This document shows positions 34,754 to 44,323 of a stretch of DNA of 64,000 nt, piece by piece; position 1 is the stretch's first letter; each line of letters starts with the position of its first letter. The position numbers and the translations under genes are program-made. A model generated the notes under the pieces. That model worked only from the letters and a program-made list of their open reading frames with translations. It did not search any database and was not told the DNA's origin. This DNA comes from VXPQ01 sp965116435 (GTDB lineage Bacteria; Bacteroidota; Rhodothermia; Rhodothermales; VXPQ01): positions 2,728,001 to 2,792,000 of the forward strand of contig OZ220686.1 in assembly GCA_965116435.1 (NCBI GenBank), read 5' to 3'.

Positions 34754-35938
34754 ATGCGGTTCCGAACAATATGGAGGACGACACGGAGGACGGCGTTGAG
34801 GACCAAACGAGGTCCGGGCGCCGGGCGGTTTGCAGGTGTCCGCGTGGGCACGCCACGCCTCTTTCGGGCGGAGGTCGTCCGGTTCGTGCTGGCGGCGTGC
34901 GTCTGCGCGGCGGGCATGCCGTATGGCTCTGCATACGGACAGGCCGCCGAGCCGCCTGCAGATCCGCCCCGGATTCTCGTTGTACCGGATTCGGCGGCGC
35001 AGCGCGTAGACGTACGGGTCGATGGCGCCTTGTTTACCGCATACGTCTACGCCGACACGCTGTCCGTACTGAAAAAGCCGGTCCTGTATCCGCTGCATAC
35101 CGCCTCCGGCGTAGCCGTAACGCGGGGCTATCCGCTGGATCCGGTTGCGGGCGAGCGCGTGGACCATCCGCATCATATCGGCTTGTGGCTTAACTACGGG
35201 GACGTAAACGGGCTGGATTTCTGGAATAATTCGGACGCCATACCGCCCGAACGCACCGCTTCGATGGGCGTGATTCGCCACCGGGCCGTTGCGCGCGCCG
35301 AGAGCGGGGCGGGGCAGGGCGCGCTGGAGGTGGCCATGGACTGGCTGGCTCCGGACGGCGCGGCGCTTCTGCGGGAGGATACCCGTTTCGTGTTTCGCGC
35401 CGAAGGGGATCTGCGCATGGTGGATCGCATTGCGACGCTGACGGCGCTGGACGAGGCGGTGTCTTTCGAGGACAACAAGGAAGGCGTCCTCGGCTTGCGC
35501 GTTGCGCGTGCGCTCGAACTGCCTTCCGAGCATCCGGTGGAGGTGCTTGCCGCCGACGGTTCGGTCGTGCGTACGCAGGAGAACGAACAGGTGACCGGGC
35601 AGTACCGCAACAGCGAAGGGGTGGCAGGCTATCCCGACGTGTGGGGGAAACGGGCGCGCTGGATGATGCTTTCCGGGACCGTCGAGGGGCGTCCGGTGAC
35701 GGTTGCGATGCTTGATCACCCCGAAAATCCCGGGTTTCCCACGTACTGGCATGCCCGCGACTACGGGCTGTTCGCCGCCAATCCGTTTGGTCAGGCCGTG
35801 TTCACCGAAGGGAAGGAAGCCTTGCATTTTGCGTTGGCCCCCGGGGCTTCGACGACGTTGCGGTACCGGATTATTCTTTTTTCCGGGCATCCGTCGCCGG
35901 ACGACGTAGAGGCCGCCTACCAGGATTTCGTCGAATAG
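34754..35938 (+). CDS. PmoA-family (DUF6807) secreted protein
   Basis: 394 residues from the ATG at 34754; an ATG at 34718 overlapping the previous gene is possible. After a basic N terminus comes a signal-like helix (FVLAACVCAAGMPYGSAYGQ). The core motif VDHPHHIGLWLNYGDVNGLD, followed by FWNN, and the closing HARDYGLFAANPFGQAVF are typical of PmoA-type proteins, which adopt a galactose-mutarotase-like beta-sandwich. Members are found beside sugar oxidoreductases, as here. The enzymatic role is not established. Confidence 0.82.
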   Translation: MRFRTIWRTTRRTALRTKRGPGAGRFAGVRVGTPRLFRAEVVRFVLAACVCAAGMPYGSAYGQAAEPPADPPRILVVPDSAAQRVDVRVDGALFTAYVYADTLSVLKKPVLYPLHTASGVAVTRGYPLDPVAGERVDHPHHIGLWLNYGDVNGLDFWNNSDAIPPERTASMGVIRHRAVARAESGAGQGALEVAMDWLAPDGAALLREDTRFVFRAEGDLRMVDRIATLTALDEAVSFEDNKEGVLGLRVARALELPSEHPVEVLAADGSVVRTQENEQVTGQYRNSEGVAGYPDVWGKRARWMMLSGTVEGRPVTVAMLDHPENPGFPTYWHARDYGLFAANPFGQAVFTEGKEALHFALAPGASTTLRYRIILFSGHPSPDDVEAAYQDFVE

Positions 35939-37421
35939 CGCCGCATTCCCGACGGCATTGCGCATTCCGGTCGCGCCGCTCCGAAGCCGCCGCGTGCAAC
36001 GCAAAGACTATGCGCCGATGTCCACGGTGGAATCACGACGCCCTGTACCCGCGTACGCGAAGCGATTTCGCACCCGGCCCCGAGCGGATTGCGACGCCTT
36101 CCACGGCCACGCTGCGACGCCTTGAAGCCGCCGTGTACGCGGCGAGTCTGGTGCTTCTTCGGTCATGTTTTTCGTATCTTCACACAATTTTCACAATTAA
36201 CGTTTGTTTGCCGCGGCATTGTTTATTTCTCAAAAAGAACGACTTTCCTTCGTTTATAAGGAAAAAAATGGATTGCCTGTTTCAATGATTGCCAAACGGG
36301 GATCCTACTTTATTTAACTCTGAAAAGATAAACGCATAAATAGATTGTTTTCCGGGGTGATTTTGCCTTAAAATAAGAGTGGTTGCTCCGGTGCGATAGC
36401 CGAGGGATTCTGTCGGCCATTTTCGTGGCGCAGACGGCGTTCCCTGCGTGCAGGCGTAGGCGTGTTGTCGTACGTGTTGTCGTATCCGGGCGCTGAATGG
36501 AGACCATGCCATGAGCTATCAAGAAACTACTTTGTTGCGTTGCGAGCCGAGGCCGCAGGTTCTGGCGCCTTGCGCGCGTCGGCTGCATGCCGGCAGGCAA
36601 CCCGGGATATGGCCGGGAGGCGCGCCGGGCGCGTGGGCCAGCCATGAAATGCCGAAGCGCCTGTGCTTTTGGCTGCATGTTATCCAGATTGTTTGCGTAT
36701 GGTGCGCCGGCCTTCTGCGGCACAGGCGGCTGTATTCGTTTGATATACCCCTCGCCCTGGTTACTTCCCTCCGAATCGGTTCCTTGCAGAACGATCGGGT
36801 TTGCTTCACACGGGGGAATGGAGCACGGGAAGATAACCGGGCAGGGGTCTTTTCGGGATACCGGATCTGTGGCGCGTTGCTGCGATCCGAAACCCTGACA
36901 GCGCCAGTGTATGGCGGGTTGGCGCTGCTCAAGCAAGTTCGCCGCCTGACGTTTCTCTATATCGTGTTCGCCTGCCTGCGCAGTGCGCCCGAGGGGTGCG
37001 CCGCGCTTGCGGGGTATGTGTCGTCTGCGGGGTATGCAATCCGGGAATGACCGGAACATTCTGCATGGTGCAGATTTAAATACGTACCCCCCTTGCACTG
37101 CGGAGGAATCGGGTGTTTTCAGAAACGGAGACGCCTGCATTGCTGCCGATAGCAACGCCCCCTCCACATGTTCAAATCTTGCCGGACCGGGTGTACTTGC
37201 GTCCGACGGTATCCCGGCAGGCCCCACCGACCGGATCTCAGATAGCACGCGCTACAGCATGATGGCCGCCTTCGGGTTGGCGTTCATCTCATCGCCATGG
37301 GTTACGGTATGCTCGCAAGAGCGTTGCCCCGAACGGGGCGACTCCCTGGTGTTGCTCTTCGGGTTTTCTGCGCAGCCCATGTTTCACATGCCGCAAGCGT
37401 CGCTATCCTGTTTCCACCGAT
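35939..37421. other. 1.5-kb gene-poor region upstream of a truncated integrase
   Basis: Composition drops from the GC-rich neighbourhood to AT-rich sequence between about 36160 and 36420 (for example TTTTCACAATTAACGTTTG and TTTATAAGGAAAAAAATGG), then returns to mixed composition. Several open frames of 150-310 codons exist on both strands between 36300 and 37250, but they overlap each other, lack recognisable domains and show no start signals, so none is called. With the truncated recombinase at its right edge, the stretch looks like a decayed integrated element. Confidence 0.5.
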
Positions 37422-38177
37422 ATGGGAAAGTCTCCAAGTACTCTCAGGCCCAACACTCTTAAAACATACACAAGCGCCTGGAAGGGCTTCGTGCGCTTTT
37501 GCGAAAAGCACGAAGTGTCTTCGTTGCCCGCCGGCAGAAGCACGGTGGCGAGGTACCTCCGGCAACGCGCGTTTGCCGGGAAGTCGGCGAGCGCGATCCG
37601 GGTGGACTACTCGGCCATCAAGGCGGCGCACGCGAAGGCGCAGCGCACCCGCCCGCATCAGCCCTTCGAGGATCCGACGGAGGATGACCTGGTGCAGACG
37701 ACCATGCGCGACCTGACGTACACGGTGCGGGAGCGCAGGCGCCCGGTCAACTGGATCAACTTGTTGACCCAGGAGGAATTCGAGGCCATCAAGGCCACGG
37801 CGTATATTCCCCGGGTGGGCAAGACCGGGCGAACGGAAACGAAAGAACATGCGCTCAAGCGCGGCAAGGTGGACATAGCGCTTATAGCCGTTATGCGCGA
37901 CTGCACCTTGTGCCGATACGAAGCGATTCGCATTACATGGGGGGCTGTCGTATGGCGGTCCGACGGCACCGCGCTGCTGAATGTGGCGCCCCGCAAGGAT
38001 AACGAGATCGGATATACCGGGTACTTGACGAAAGACACGGTCGAGGCGTTGAAAGCGATCCGCTCGTTGCAGGCGCACCAGGGCATGTGCGACGACGCCA
38101 AAGAGCGCATTTTTTCCATGACGACGAAGAGCATATCGAACAGAATCTCCGCCGCCTGCCGAATGGCGGGGTTGTAG
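37422..38177 (+). pseudogene. Tyrosine recombinase (phage-type integrase), C-terminally truncated
   Basis: 251 residues. The N-terminal SAM-like core-binding domain (about 8-85; NTLKTYTSAWKGFVRFCEKH) and the first half of the catalytic domain are present, including CTLCRYEAIRITWGAV, with the first catalytic Arg of the RKHRHY set, and the Lys near APRKDNEI. Translation stops at ISAACRMAGL, just before the region where the His-x-x-Arg and nucleophilic Tyr should lie, so the enzyme should be inactive. No intact continuation is found downstream. Confidence 0.82.
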
Positions 38178-38204
38178 AAGCCCGCTACGCAGCGCTACGC
38201 TACG

Positions 38205-39251
38205 TTACAGCGCGGCGCCCACTCCTGCGGTAATCACGGTCCGGTTGTTTCCCCGGCTTCCCTCTACATTCAAAAGGATCGGGCCGAGTTTGAGCGACAC
38301 GCCCAGCAAGCCCCGGATTGTGGTGTCTGCCGCCAGCTCGAAGGAGATATTCTGGCCTTCGGCGATGGACAGTTCGTCTCCGAACGTGTAATTCACTTCC
38401 ACCAGGGTTTCTTCGGCCTGCATGCCTCCGTACAGGGTCAGGAACACGAAGGTTTTGCTGATGGCGCCGCCGGCGACCACGGAAGAGGCTTTGAGAATTT
38501 CGTCCTTGTTGGTGTTCGAGATCAGGAGGCGTTGCATCATGAAGTGTCCGGAAATACGGAACGGCAGGGCCGGTATGTACTGATCCACGCTATGCCGCAG
38601 TCCGACGCCGACAAATTCGAGGTACCCGTAGTTGGCGTGGCGGACGCGGGGAAAATAGCGCAGGACGCCTTCCGTGCCCGCCACCGAGCCAAGCGAGAGG
38701 TGCGGGATAGCGACGGGGGCGAGCGGGCCATCGTACAGTCCTGGCAGCACCTTGAACGCAATGGTGCTGTCGATCACGATATCGTCCGGGGTATTTTCCA
38801 TCCCGTCCAGTCCGGGATGCACCGTGTGCCGCACCCGCCCCGTGACCTCGCCCGGCGACGCTTCGCCGAATACCGTGGGGCCGTCGTTGATCTCGAAGAT
38901 AACGGGCAGGGTGTACTCCTTGCCGTCCGGAGCGAGGAAAGGGTACGACGTTTCGTACGTAATATTGAGGGTCCGGTCGATGTCGGGGACGAAGGCGCTC
39001 GTAATCTTTACGCCGAGGAACAGATCGACGGGGAGCGTTCCGCCGCCAACCTTCGCGGTGTGGATCAGCCCGCTGTTGATATCCGCCCCGAACGCGTTGA
39101 CCAGGGGCTGAAGATACAATGCGGCGTAGTCGGCGCCGACTGCCTCAATGATTTCAGGAAGTTTCTGCGCGTCCGCCGGCCGGGACGCCGCCAGGGCGAT
39201 CCCCAGAACGAGGCACGCCGCCATGCGCAGGAGCCTGCGGGGCGAAAGCAT
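38205..39251 (-). CDS. DUF6588-family secreted/outer-membrane protein
   Basis: 348 residues from the ATG at 39251 (MLSPRRLLRMAACLVLGIAL), signal ending near RPADAQKL. The body is beta-rich with glycine turns and contains LYLQPLVNAFGADINSGLIH near the start, a pattern of the DUF6588 family of Bacteroidota, whose members look like outer-membrane barrels. The C terminus NNRTVITAGVGAAL has alternating hydrophobics. Function unknown. It sits 29 bp downstream of the interrupted lipoprotein gene and may be its co-transcribed partner. Confidence 0.75.
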   Translation of the reverse strand: MLSPRRLLRMAACLVLGIALAASRPADAQKLPEIIEAVGADYAALYLQPLVNAFGADINSGLIHTAKVGGGTLPVDLFLGVKITSAFVPDIDRTLNITYETSYPFLAPDGKEYTLPVIFEINDGPTVFGEASPGEVTGRVRHTVHPGLDGMENTPDDIVIDSTIAFKVLPGLYDGPLAPVAIPHLSLGSVAGTEGVLRYFPRVRHANYGYLEFVGVGLRHSVDQYIPALPFRISGHFMMQRLLISNTNKDEILKASSVVAGGAISKTFVFLTLYGGMQAEETLVEVNYTFGDELSIAEGQNISFELAADTTIRGLLGVSLKLGPILLNVEGSRGNNRTVITAGVGAAL

Positions 39252-39280
39252 GGGGGCCGTCCTGCGCAGGGGCAGATGTC

Positions 39281-40318
39281 CTATTCGGCCAGTGTTACGA
39301 GCGTCCATTCCTTGAATGTGCTGATTCCGAGGCCGCCAGGAGGAAGCCCCCGATAGCCCCGCTCTTCTGCGCTGGCCATGCGTCCGCCCGGCAATCCCCC
39401 GAAGCCGGGTTGCTGCGCTACATTGACGACGAACTCTTCCGGGGTGGCAATGCCGACGCCTATTTGCTGGCCGGGTTCTGCCCCAATGGCGTACAATACC
39501 CCGCTGGCGGGGACCAGCGGCACGGCGATTTCATACGTGAGCACGCCCCGATCCGCTTCAATGGCGGCGGAAATGCCCGGAATGGCGTCCTTGTTCCTGC
39601 GCATCGTTTGCCCGTCCGCCCCGATGATTTCCATTTCCTCCGTGGAGCGCCGGATCCGAACGCGGTCGCCCGCCGCGTCGTCGCTGAGGCGCCGATTTCC
39701 CGTGTCGTCCATGGACACCCCCAGCGGAAAACGAATCCCGAAGGTTTGTTTTTTGCCGCCCGCAGGATCGAACCAGATCACCAGTCCGGCGCGCATAATG
39801 CTTCCAATGCTTGCGACGTTTCGGGTGCTTAGCGACAGGTACAGGCGTTCGTCGTCGTTCTGCATGCCGATCAGCAGGCCGTCGTTACGGTTTAGCGCGT
39901 GCAGTTTGCCGCCCCATTCGTTCAGTTGGGCGTCCACGACAACCGGTTCGGCGGGGGTGGAACTCGTAAGCGAGGCCACGCCTCCGCATCCCCCCGCAAG
40001 AAGGGTAGCGGCCACTGCGGCCAACGCAAACCTTGGGATGCACTGATTAAGTCCGCGAAGATCAGAGGCAGCGAGGGGTGTGCTGGCAAGGAATGACGAA
40101 GCAGCGTGGCAGGCCCCACGTAATGAGGAATGACGCAGCCAGCGCGCTCCTCGATGCCTCCCGAAGGGCGCTTCACGACACCGACGACGCAACACGCCGT
40201 GTTTTCCGATAGATTTTAACGATGGAATCATTACAAGCGGTGCTTGCGTACGTGAAGCGCTGGTCGAAGTGGATTTGATCAGTGCATCCCTTATTTTCGG
40301 AGCAGGAGGTATGGGCAT
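39281..40318 (-). CDS. Lipoprotein with CBM9/DOMON-like domain, interrupted in frame by palindromic element B
   Basis: The reading frame runs from the ATG at 40318 (MPIPPAPKIR), through 86 codons contributed by the palindromic element and its target duplication, into a lipoprotein signal (FALAAVAATLLAGGCGG) and a mature domain containing VVVDAQLNEWGG, resembling family-9 carbohydrate-binding/DOMON-like sandwiches. Removing element plus duplication (258 bp) joins MPIPPAPKIR directly to FALAAVAATLLAGGC, giving a normal lipoprotein signal, so this was the original gene. As it stands the signal is buried about 96 residues from the start, so export is doubtful unless translation begins inside the element. 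The gene ends at 39281, 29 bp before the DUF6588 gene. Confidence 0.75.
   Translation of the reverse strand: MPIPPAPKIRDALIKSTSTSASRTQAPLVMIPSLKSIGKHGVLRRRCREAPFGRHRGARWLRHSSLRGACHAASSFLASTPLAASDLRGLNQCIPRFALAAVAATLLAGGCGGVASLTSSTPAEPVVVDAQLNEWGGKLHALNRNDGLLIGMQNDDERLYLSLSTRNVASIGSIMRAGLVIWFDPAGGKKQTFGIRFPLGVSMDDTGNRRLSDDAAGDRVRIRRSTEEMEIIGADGQTMRRNKDAIPGISAAIEADRGVLTYEIAVPLVPASGVLYAIGAEPGQQIGVGIATPEEFVVNVAQQPGFGGLPGGRMASAEERGYRGLPPGGLGISTFKEWTLVTLAE
40036..40289 (-). repeat. Full-length palindromic mobile element, copy B (inserted in a coding region)
   Basis: 254 bp from GGATGCACTGATTAAGTCC to GATCAGTGCATCC on the + strand. The flanks CTTG and CTTA agree at three of four bases, an almost intact target duplication. 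254 plus 4 is 258, a multiple of three, and the inserted sequence has no stop in the frame of the host lipoprotein gene. Relative to copies A and C it has small indels that shift the internal frame. Confidence 0.85.
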
Positions 40319-40506
40319 GACGCGTTGCAGGGTGCGGTAGATCCGATCCATAAAAAAGGCATATCTATCAAAATACGCCGGGCCGTGCAAACGGTTGCCT
40401 ACCTGTTCGTACCGCGCCGGCGCTTTCGGGTTCTGCGGACGGGGTATCGCGGGCGGCCTTTTCCGCATGTGCTGCGCATGCGCTGGCCTTGCTTCCGGTC
40501 CCGCGC

Positions 40507-41943
40507 TTACACCTGTTTCAATTTCCAGCGTCCGCGGCGGAACCATGCAATGCCCACGACGGCATAGATGACTTGGGTGGCTGCAATGCTGACGAAAATG
40601 CCCTCCGTGCCCATGGCCAGCGTATGGGCCAGAAGCAACGCCACCGGAATCTGGAAGAGCCATGCGCAGAAAAAATTGATCCAGGTGGGCGTGACGGTAT
40701 CTCCGGCGCCGTTGAAGGCTTGCAGCATGGTCAATCCGAGCGCAAGGAAAGGGTAGCTGAGGCCGAGATATTTCAATAGCAGCGCCCCGACTTCGATCAC
40801 GGCGGGCGCGTCGGTAAACAGGCGCATGATGGCGCGGTCCGCAAGGATCAACCCGGCGCCCGCCACCGCCAGGATGGACGCGCTGGAGATGGCCGTAATC
40901 CACACGGATTTCGCGGCCCGGTCCGGTTGTCCGGCGCCCAGGTTTTGTCCGGTCAAGGTGGCCGCGGCATTGGCCATGCCCCATGCGGGCAGGATGGCGA
41001 AGATCACGATGCGCACTCCGATGGTGTAGCCCGCCACCGCCTCGCTGCCGAAGGCCGCCACCAGGCGTATAATGGCGATCCAGCTGGCCGACCCGACCAG
41101 GTACTGTACGACGCCTGGCCCGGAAATGTTGAGCATGCGCCGCAAAAGTTTCCGGTTCGTTTGCATGGTTTCGCGCCGTATCCTCAAGCGTCCGCTCCCC
41201 CGAAACAGGACGACCAGTTGATAGGCGACGCCCACGGCGCGCGAAAAGGCGGTGGCGATCGCCGCCCCGGTAATGCCCATGGCCGGGATGGGGCCAAGGC
41301 CAAAGATGAATAGCGGGTCGAGCGCAATGTTCAGCAGGTTGGCGATGGCCAGCGCCCGCATCGCCAGCACGGCGTCTCCCGCGCCCCGGAAAATGGCGTT
41401 GATGAGAAACAGGAGCAGGATGGTGATGTTGCTGCCAAAGAGGATGGCGACATAGGTAGCGCCGTATTCCACGACCGCCTCCGAAGCCCCCATGAGCCGG
41501 AGCATATCCGGGGCGAACGCGATCCCGACCACGGCGAACGGAATGGATACGCCGACGCCCGCAAGGATAGCCTGCCAGGCCGTGGCGGACGCCGCTTCGG
41601 GTTTCTTTTCGCCAATGCGCCGGGCCACCATGGCTGTGACCGCCATACTCAGGCCGATCCCCGTGGCGAATACGAAAATCAGCAACGAGGCGCCGAGGCC
41701 TACGGCCGCCACGGCGTCCGCCCCCAGCCGGCTCACAAAGAAAATATCCGCAAACTCGAACACGGATTGCATCAACATCTCCAGGACCATCGGGATGGAC
41801 AGGAGCGCGACGGCGCGCACCAGGCTGCCGGACGTGAAATCCTGCTGCGTTCCGCGAATGGATTCGAGGATGGCGCGCGCCCAGTTGCCGGACTGTTCGG
41901 GAGGGCGGGCGCGGGGAGATGGCGGGTGCGACGAGCGTGACAA
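40507..41943 (-). CDS. MATE-family efflux transporter
   Basis: 478 residues, twelve predicted membrane helices in two six-helix halves. The start of the first half (LSIPMVLEMLMQSVFEFADI, then FFVSRLGADAVAAVGLGAS) and of the second (MLNISGPGVVQYLVGSASW) show the usual internal duplication. MATE proteins export cationic drugs or metabolites using Na+ or H+ gradients. The first about 40 residues (RARPPEQSGNWARAILESIR) are a hydrophilic extension. Divergent from moaA with about 110 bp between starts. Confidence 0.92.
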   Translation of the reverse strand: MSRSSHPPSPRARPPEQSGNWARAILESIRGTQQDFTSGSLVRAVALLSIPMVLEMLMQSVFEFADIFFVSRLGADAVAAVGLGASLLIFVFATGIGLSMAVTAMVARRIGEKKPEAASATAWQAILAGVGVSIPFAVVGIAFAPDMLRLMGASEAVVEYGATYVAILFGSNITILLLFLINAIFRGAGDAVLAMRALAIANLLNIALDPLFIFGLGPIPAMGITGAAIATAFSRAVGVAYQLVVLFRGSGRLRIRRETMQTNRKLLRRMLNISGPGVVQYLVGSASWIAIIRLVAAFGSEAVAGYTIGVRIVIFAILPAWGMANAAATLTGQNLGAGQPDRAAKSVWITAISSASILAVAGAGLILADRAIMRLFTDAPAVIEVGALLLKYLGLSYPFLALGLTMLQAFNGAGDTVTPTWINFFCAWLFQIPVALLLAHTLAMGTEGIFVSIAATQVIYAVVGIAWFRRGRWKLKQV

Positions 41944-42053
41944 GCAGGCGCCTCTATGGTGTCTCTACTGAGCGTATGGATCGAAAAGGGAGCCAGCGCG
42001 TTCGATTCCGTGCGCAGGGACGCCCTTTTCGTGTATTATATTCTTGTTGTGTC

Positions 42054-43034
42054 ATGTTCATGGATCGCTTCGGACGCAGGCACACATGCCTTCGCATTTC
42101 CGTTACGGAGCGGTGCAATCTGCGTTGCCGATACTGCATGCCGGAAGAGGGGGTGACGCTTTCCCCTCGAAGCGATGTGCTGACGTTCGAGGAGATCGAA
42201 CGCCTCGCACGCCTTTTCGTTTGCGGCGGCGTCGATAAAATTCGCTTGACGGGCGGAGAGCCGCTGGTGCGCAAGCATGTGGAAGATCTCGTGGACATGC
42301 TGGGGCGCTTGCCCGGCCTGGACACGCTGGCGCTTACCACGAACGGCCTCTTGTTGCCCAAAAAATTGCCCCGGCTTCGGGCTGCCGGACTTGATGTGAT
42401 CAATATCAGCCTGGATACGCTGGTCCCGGAAAAGTTCGACCGGATTACCCGGCGCGCAGGCCTTGAAGGCGTATTGGAGGCGATCGACCTGGCTATTGCG
42501 TACGGCTACGATCCGGTGAAAGTGAATTGCGTCGTGATGCGCGGGGTGAACGACGACGAACTGCTCGATTTCGTGGAATGGACCCGGGATGCCCCCATTG
42601 CCGTCCGCTTCATCGAATACATGCCGTTTCAGGGAAATGGCTGGTCGGAAACCGGCTTTTTCTCGTATGCGGACATGCTGGAGCGCATTCGTCTGGGGTA
42701 TCCGGCGCTGGACCGCCTCGAAGACCCCCCGAACGCCACGGCGCGAACCTGGCGCGTGCCAGGCTACCGGGGCACGATAGGGTTTATTGCGTCCATGAGC
42801 GAGAAATTTTGCGGATCCTGCAATCGGCTTCGCCTGACCGCCGACGGATCCTTGAAAGTATGCCTCTTTGGGCAGACCGAGGTAAGCCTGCGCGATATGC
42901 TTCGGGACGGGGCCTCGGATCGGGACCTGAACGAAGCCATCCGGAACGCGGTGTTGCGAAAAAAAGCCGCGCATGCGGGCATGCTGCAACTGGTGGATCA
43001 GGAAAATCGTCCGATGATCCTGATTGGCGGATAG
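42054..43034 (+). CDS. moaA: GTP 3',8-cyclase MoaA (molybdenum cofactor biosynthesis)
   Basis: 326 residues from the ATG at 42054; the ATG at 42060 is equally possible. A radical SAM enzyme that turns GTP into 3',8-cyclo-GTP, the first step to molybdopterin. The N-terminal cluster motif is RCNLRCRYCMPEEG (about 20-33), the SAM-contacting KIRLTGGEPLV is near 63-73, and the second C-terminal [4Fe-4S] cluster ligands are in FCGSCNRLRLTADG and KVCLFG (about 251-272). The C terminus ends in Gly-Gly, needed for GTP activation in MoaA. A TATATTCTTG promoter-like box lies at 42037-42046. moeA is convergent, 59 bp away; no other moa genes are in view. Confidence 0.95.
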   Translation: MFMDRFGRRHTCLRISVTERCNLRCRYCMPEEGVTLSPRSDVLTFEEIERLARLFVCGGVDKIRLTGGEPLVRKHVEDLVDMLGRLPGLDTLALTTNGLLLPKKLPRLRAAGLDVINISLDTLVPEKFDRITRRAGLEGVLEAIDLAIAYGYDPVKVNCVVMRGVNDDELLDFVEWTRDAPIAVRFIEYMPFQGNGWSETGFFSYADMLERIRLGYPALDRLEDPPNATARTWRVPGYRGTIGFIASMSEKFCGSCNRLRLTADGSLKVCLFGQTEVSLRDMLRDGASDRDLNEAIRNAVLRKKAAHAGMLQLVDQENRPMILIGG

Positions 43035-43093
43035 GCGCAGGCGTCCGATGCGGATCTGGATCCGAATCCGGCTTCCCGGCGGGTGCGTCCCCG

Positions 43094-44323
43094 TCAAGCG
43101 CAGGGCGGTCCGAAGCGCTCGAACGGAACCGACAGGCCCGCCGGCGCTTCGCCCAGCGATTCCTCAAGATGAATGAGGCCGTCCGCTCGCGCCAGCGAGG
43201 ATATGATATGGGAGCCTTGCGGCCCTGCAGGCGCCGCGGTCCATACGGAGTCCGCCCGCCATGCGCGTCCGGGCGCGAACTGATGCAGGCCCTCTTTTTT
43301 GGCGATGGGCTTGCCAAGCACGACGGGGTCGAGTCGGGGCAATACCTGTCGCCGTCCCAGCATGCGGGCGAGGGCGGGGCGGACGTAGACCTCGAAGCAG
43401 ACCGCCGAGGAGACCGGATTGCCCGGCAACCCGAAGACCGGCATATCCCCCAGTAGCCCGAAGGCGAGCGGCTTGCCGGGCCGCTGCCGCACCCGCCAGA
43501 ACAGCATGGTCAGGCCCATCTCCTCCAGCACCTCCTTTACGATGTCGTATTCGCCCACGGAAACGCCCCCGGATACGATCAGCATATCGCCCCCGCGAGC
43601 GGCTTCGAGCGCCCGGCGAACGTCCGCACGCGCATCCCGGGCGTGAAATTGTCCGTACACCTGCCCGCCCGCCGAGAGGACTTGCGCCGCCAGCATGGGC
43701 GCGTTCGCATTGCGAATGGCGCCGGGACGCAGCGGTTCGGACGGCGCGATCAGTTCGTCGCCGGTGGTGACGACCGATACGGCAGGCGCACGGGCCACCG
43801 GGACCTGTGCCCAGCCGAGGGAGGCGAGTACGGCGAGCGCTGCGGGGGTCAGCGTTTGTCCGGCTTCCAGCGCCGTTTGCCCGCGCAGTATGTCTTGCCC
43901 GGCAGGGCGCACATGCTTGCCCGGCGTCGCGGCCTGCAGAAAGGTTACGGCGTTTCCCGACGCGTGCACCTCTGCGACCTCGACAGGCAGTATGGCGTCC
44001 GCCCTTTTCGGCAACGGAGCGCCTGTCATGATGCGCAGGCAAGCCCCCGGCGGGAGGGCAGGCGTATCGGGGCGTCCTGCGGGAATGTCGCCTACGAGCG
44101 GCAAGAGCGGCAAGCAAGCGCCCGCCGCCGCTACGTCCTCCGCCCGCACCGCGAACCCGTCCATGGCCGAATTGTCGAACGGAGGAATGTCGTCGTCCGC
44201 GACGATGGGCCGGATCAGCGTTTTGCCGAGCGCCTTGTCGAGGGGCGCGCGGTCTTCGCACGGACCCGGTAGGTCGCCCAGCACGATGTCCCGCGCCTCC
44301 AGAAACGAAATGAACGTTTTCAC
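43094..44323 (-). CDS. moeA: Molybdopterin molybdenumtransferase MoeA
   Basis: 409 residues from a GTG at 44323, whose GTGA overlaps the stop of the FG-GAP gene, so translation is probably coupled. MoeA inserts molybdenum into adenylated molybdopterin. Motifs: IPPFDNSAMDGFAVRAED (about 49-66), VSVVTTGDELI (about 183-193), MLIVSGGVSVGEYDIVKEVL (about 241-260) and PVFGLPGNPVSSAVCFEVYV (about 297-316). The length is normal. Its place at the end of an operon of secreted beta-propeller proteins is unusual and may only reflect gene packing. Convergent with moaA. Confidence 0.95.
   Translation of the reverse strand: MKTFISFLEARDIVLGDLPGPCEDRAPLDKALGKTLIRPIVADDDIPPFDNSAMDGFAVRAEDVAAAGACLPLLPLVGDIPAGRPDTPALPPGACLRIMTGAPLPKRADAILPVEVAEVHASGNAVTFLQAATPGKHVRPAGQDILRGQTALEAGQTLTPAALAVLASLGWAQVPVARAPAVSVVTTGDELIAPSEPLRPGAIRNANAPMLAAQVLSAGGQVYGQFHARDARADVRRALEAARGGDMLIVSGGVSVGEYDIVKEVLEEMGLTMLFWRVRQRPGKPLAFGLLGDMPVFGLPGNPVSSAVCFEVYVRPALARMLGRRQVLPRLDPVVLGKPIAKKEGLHQFAPGRAWRADSVWTAAPAGPQGSHIISSLARADGLIHLEESLGEAPAGLSVPFERFGPPCA

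Noticed and set aside
36511..37050. 179-codon plus-strand open frame
   Set aside because: No recognisable domain or signal, unusual Cys/Arg-rich composition, overlapped by antisense frames; judged chance.
36310..37248. 312-codon minus-strand open frame
   Set aside because: Random-looking composition, no domain, no start signal, overlaps other open frames of similar length on the plus strand.
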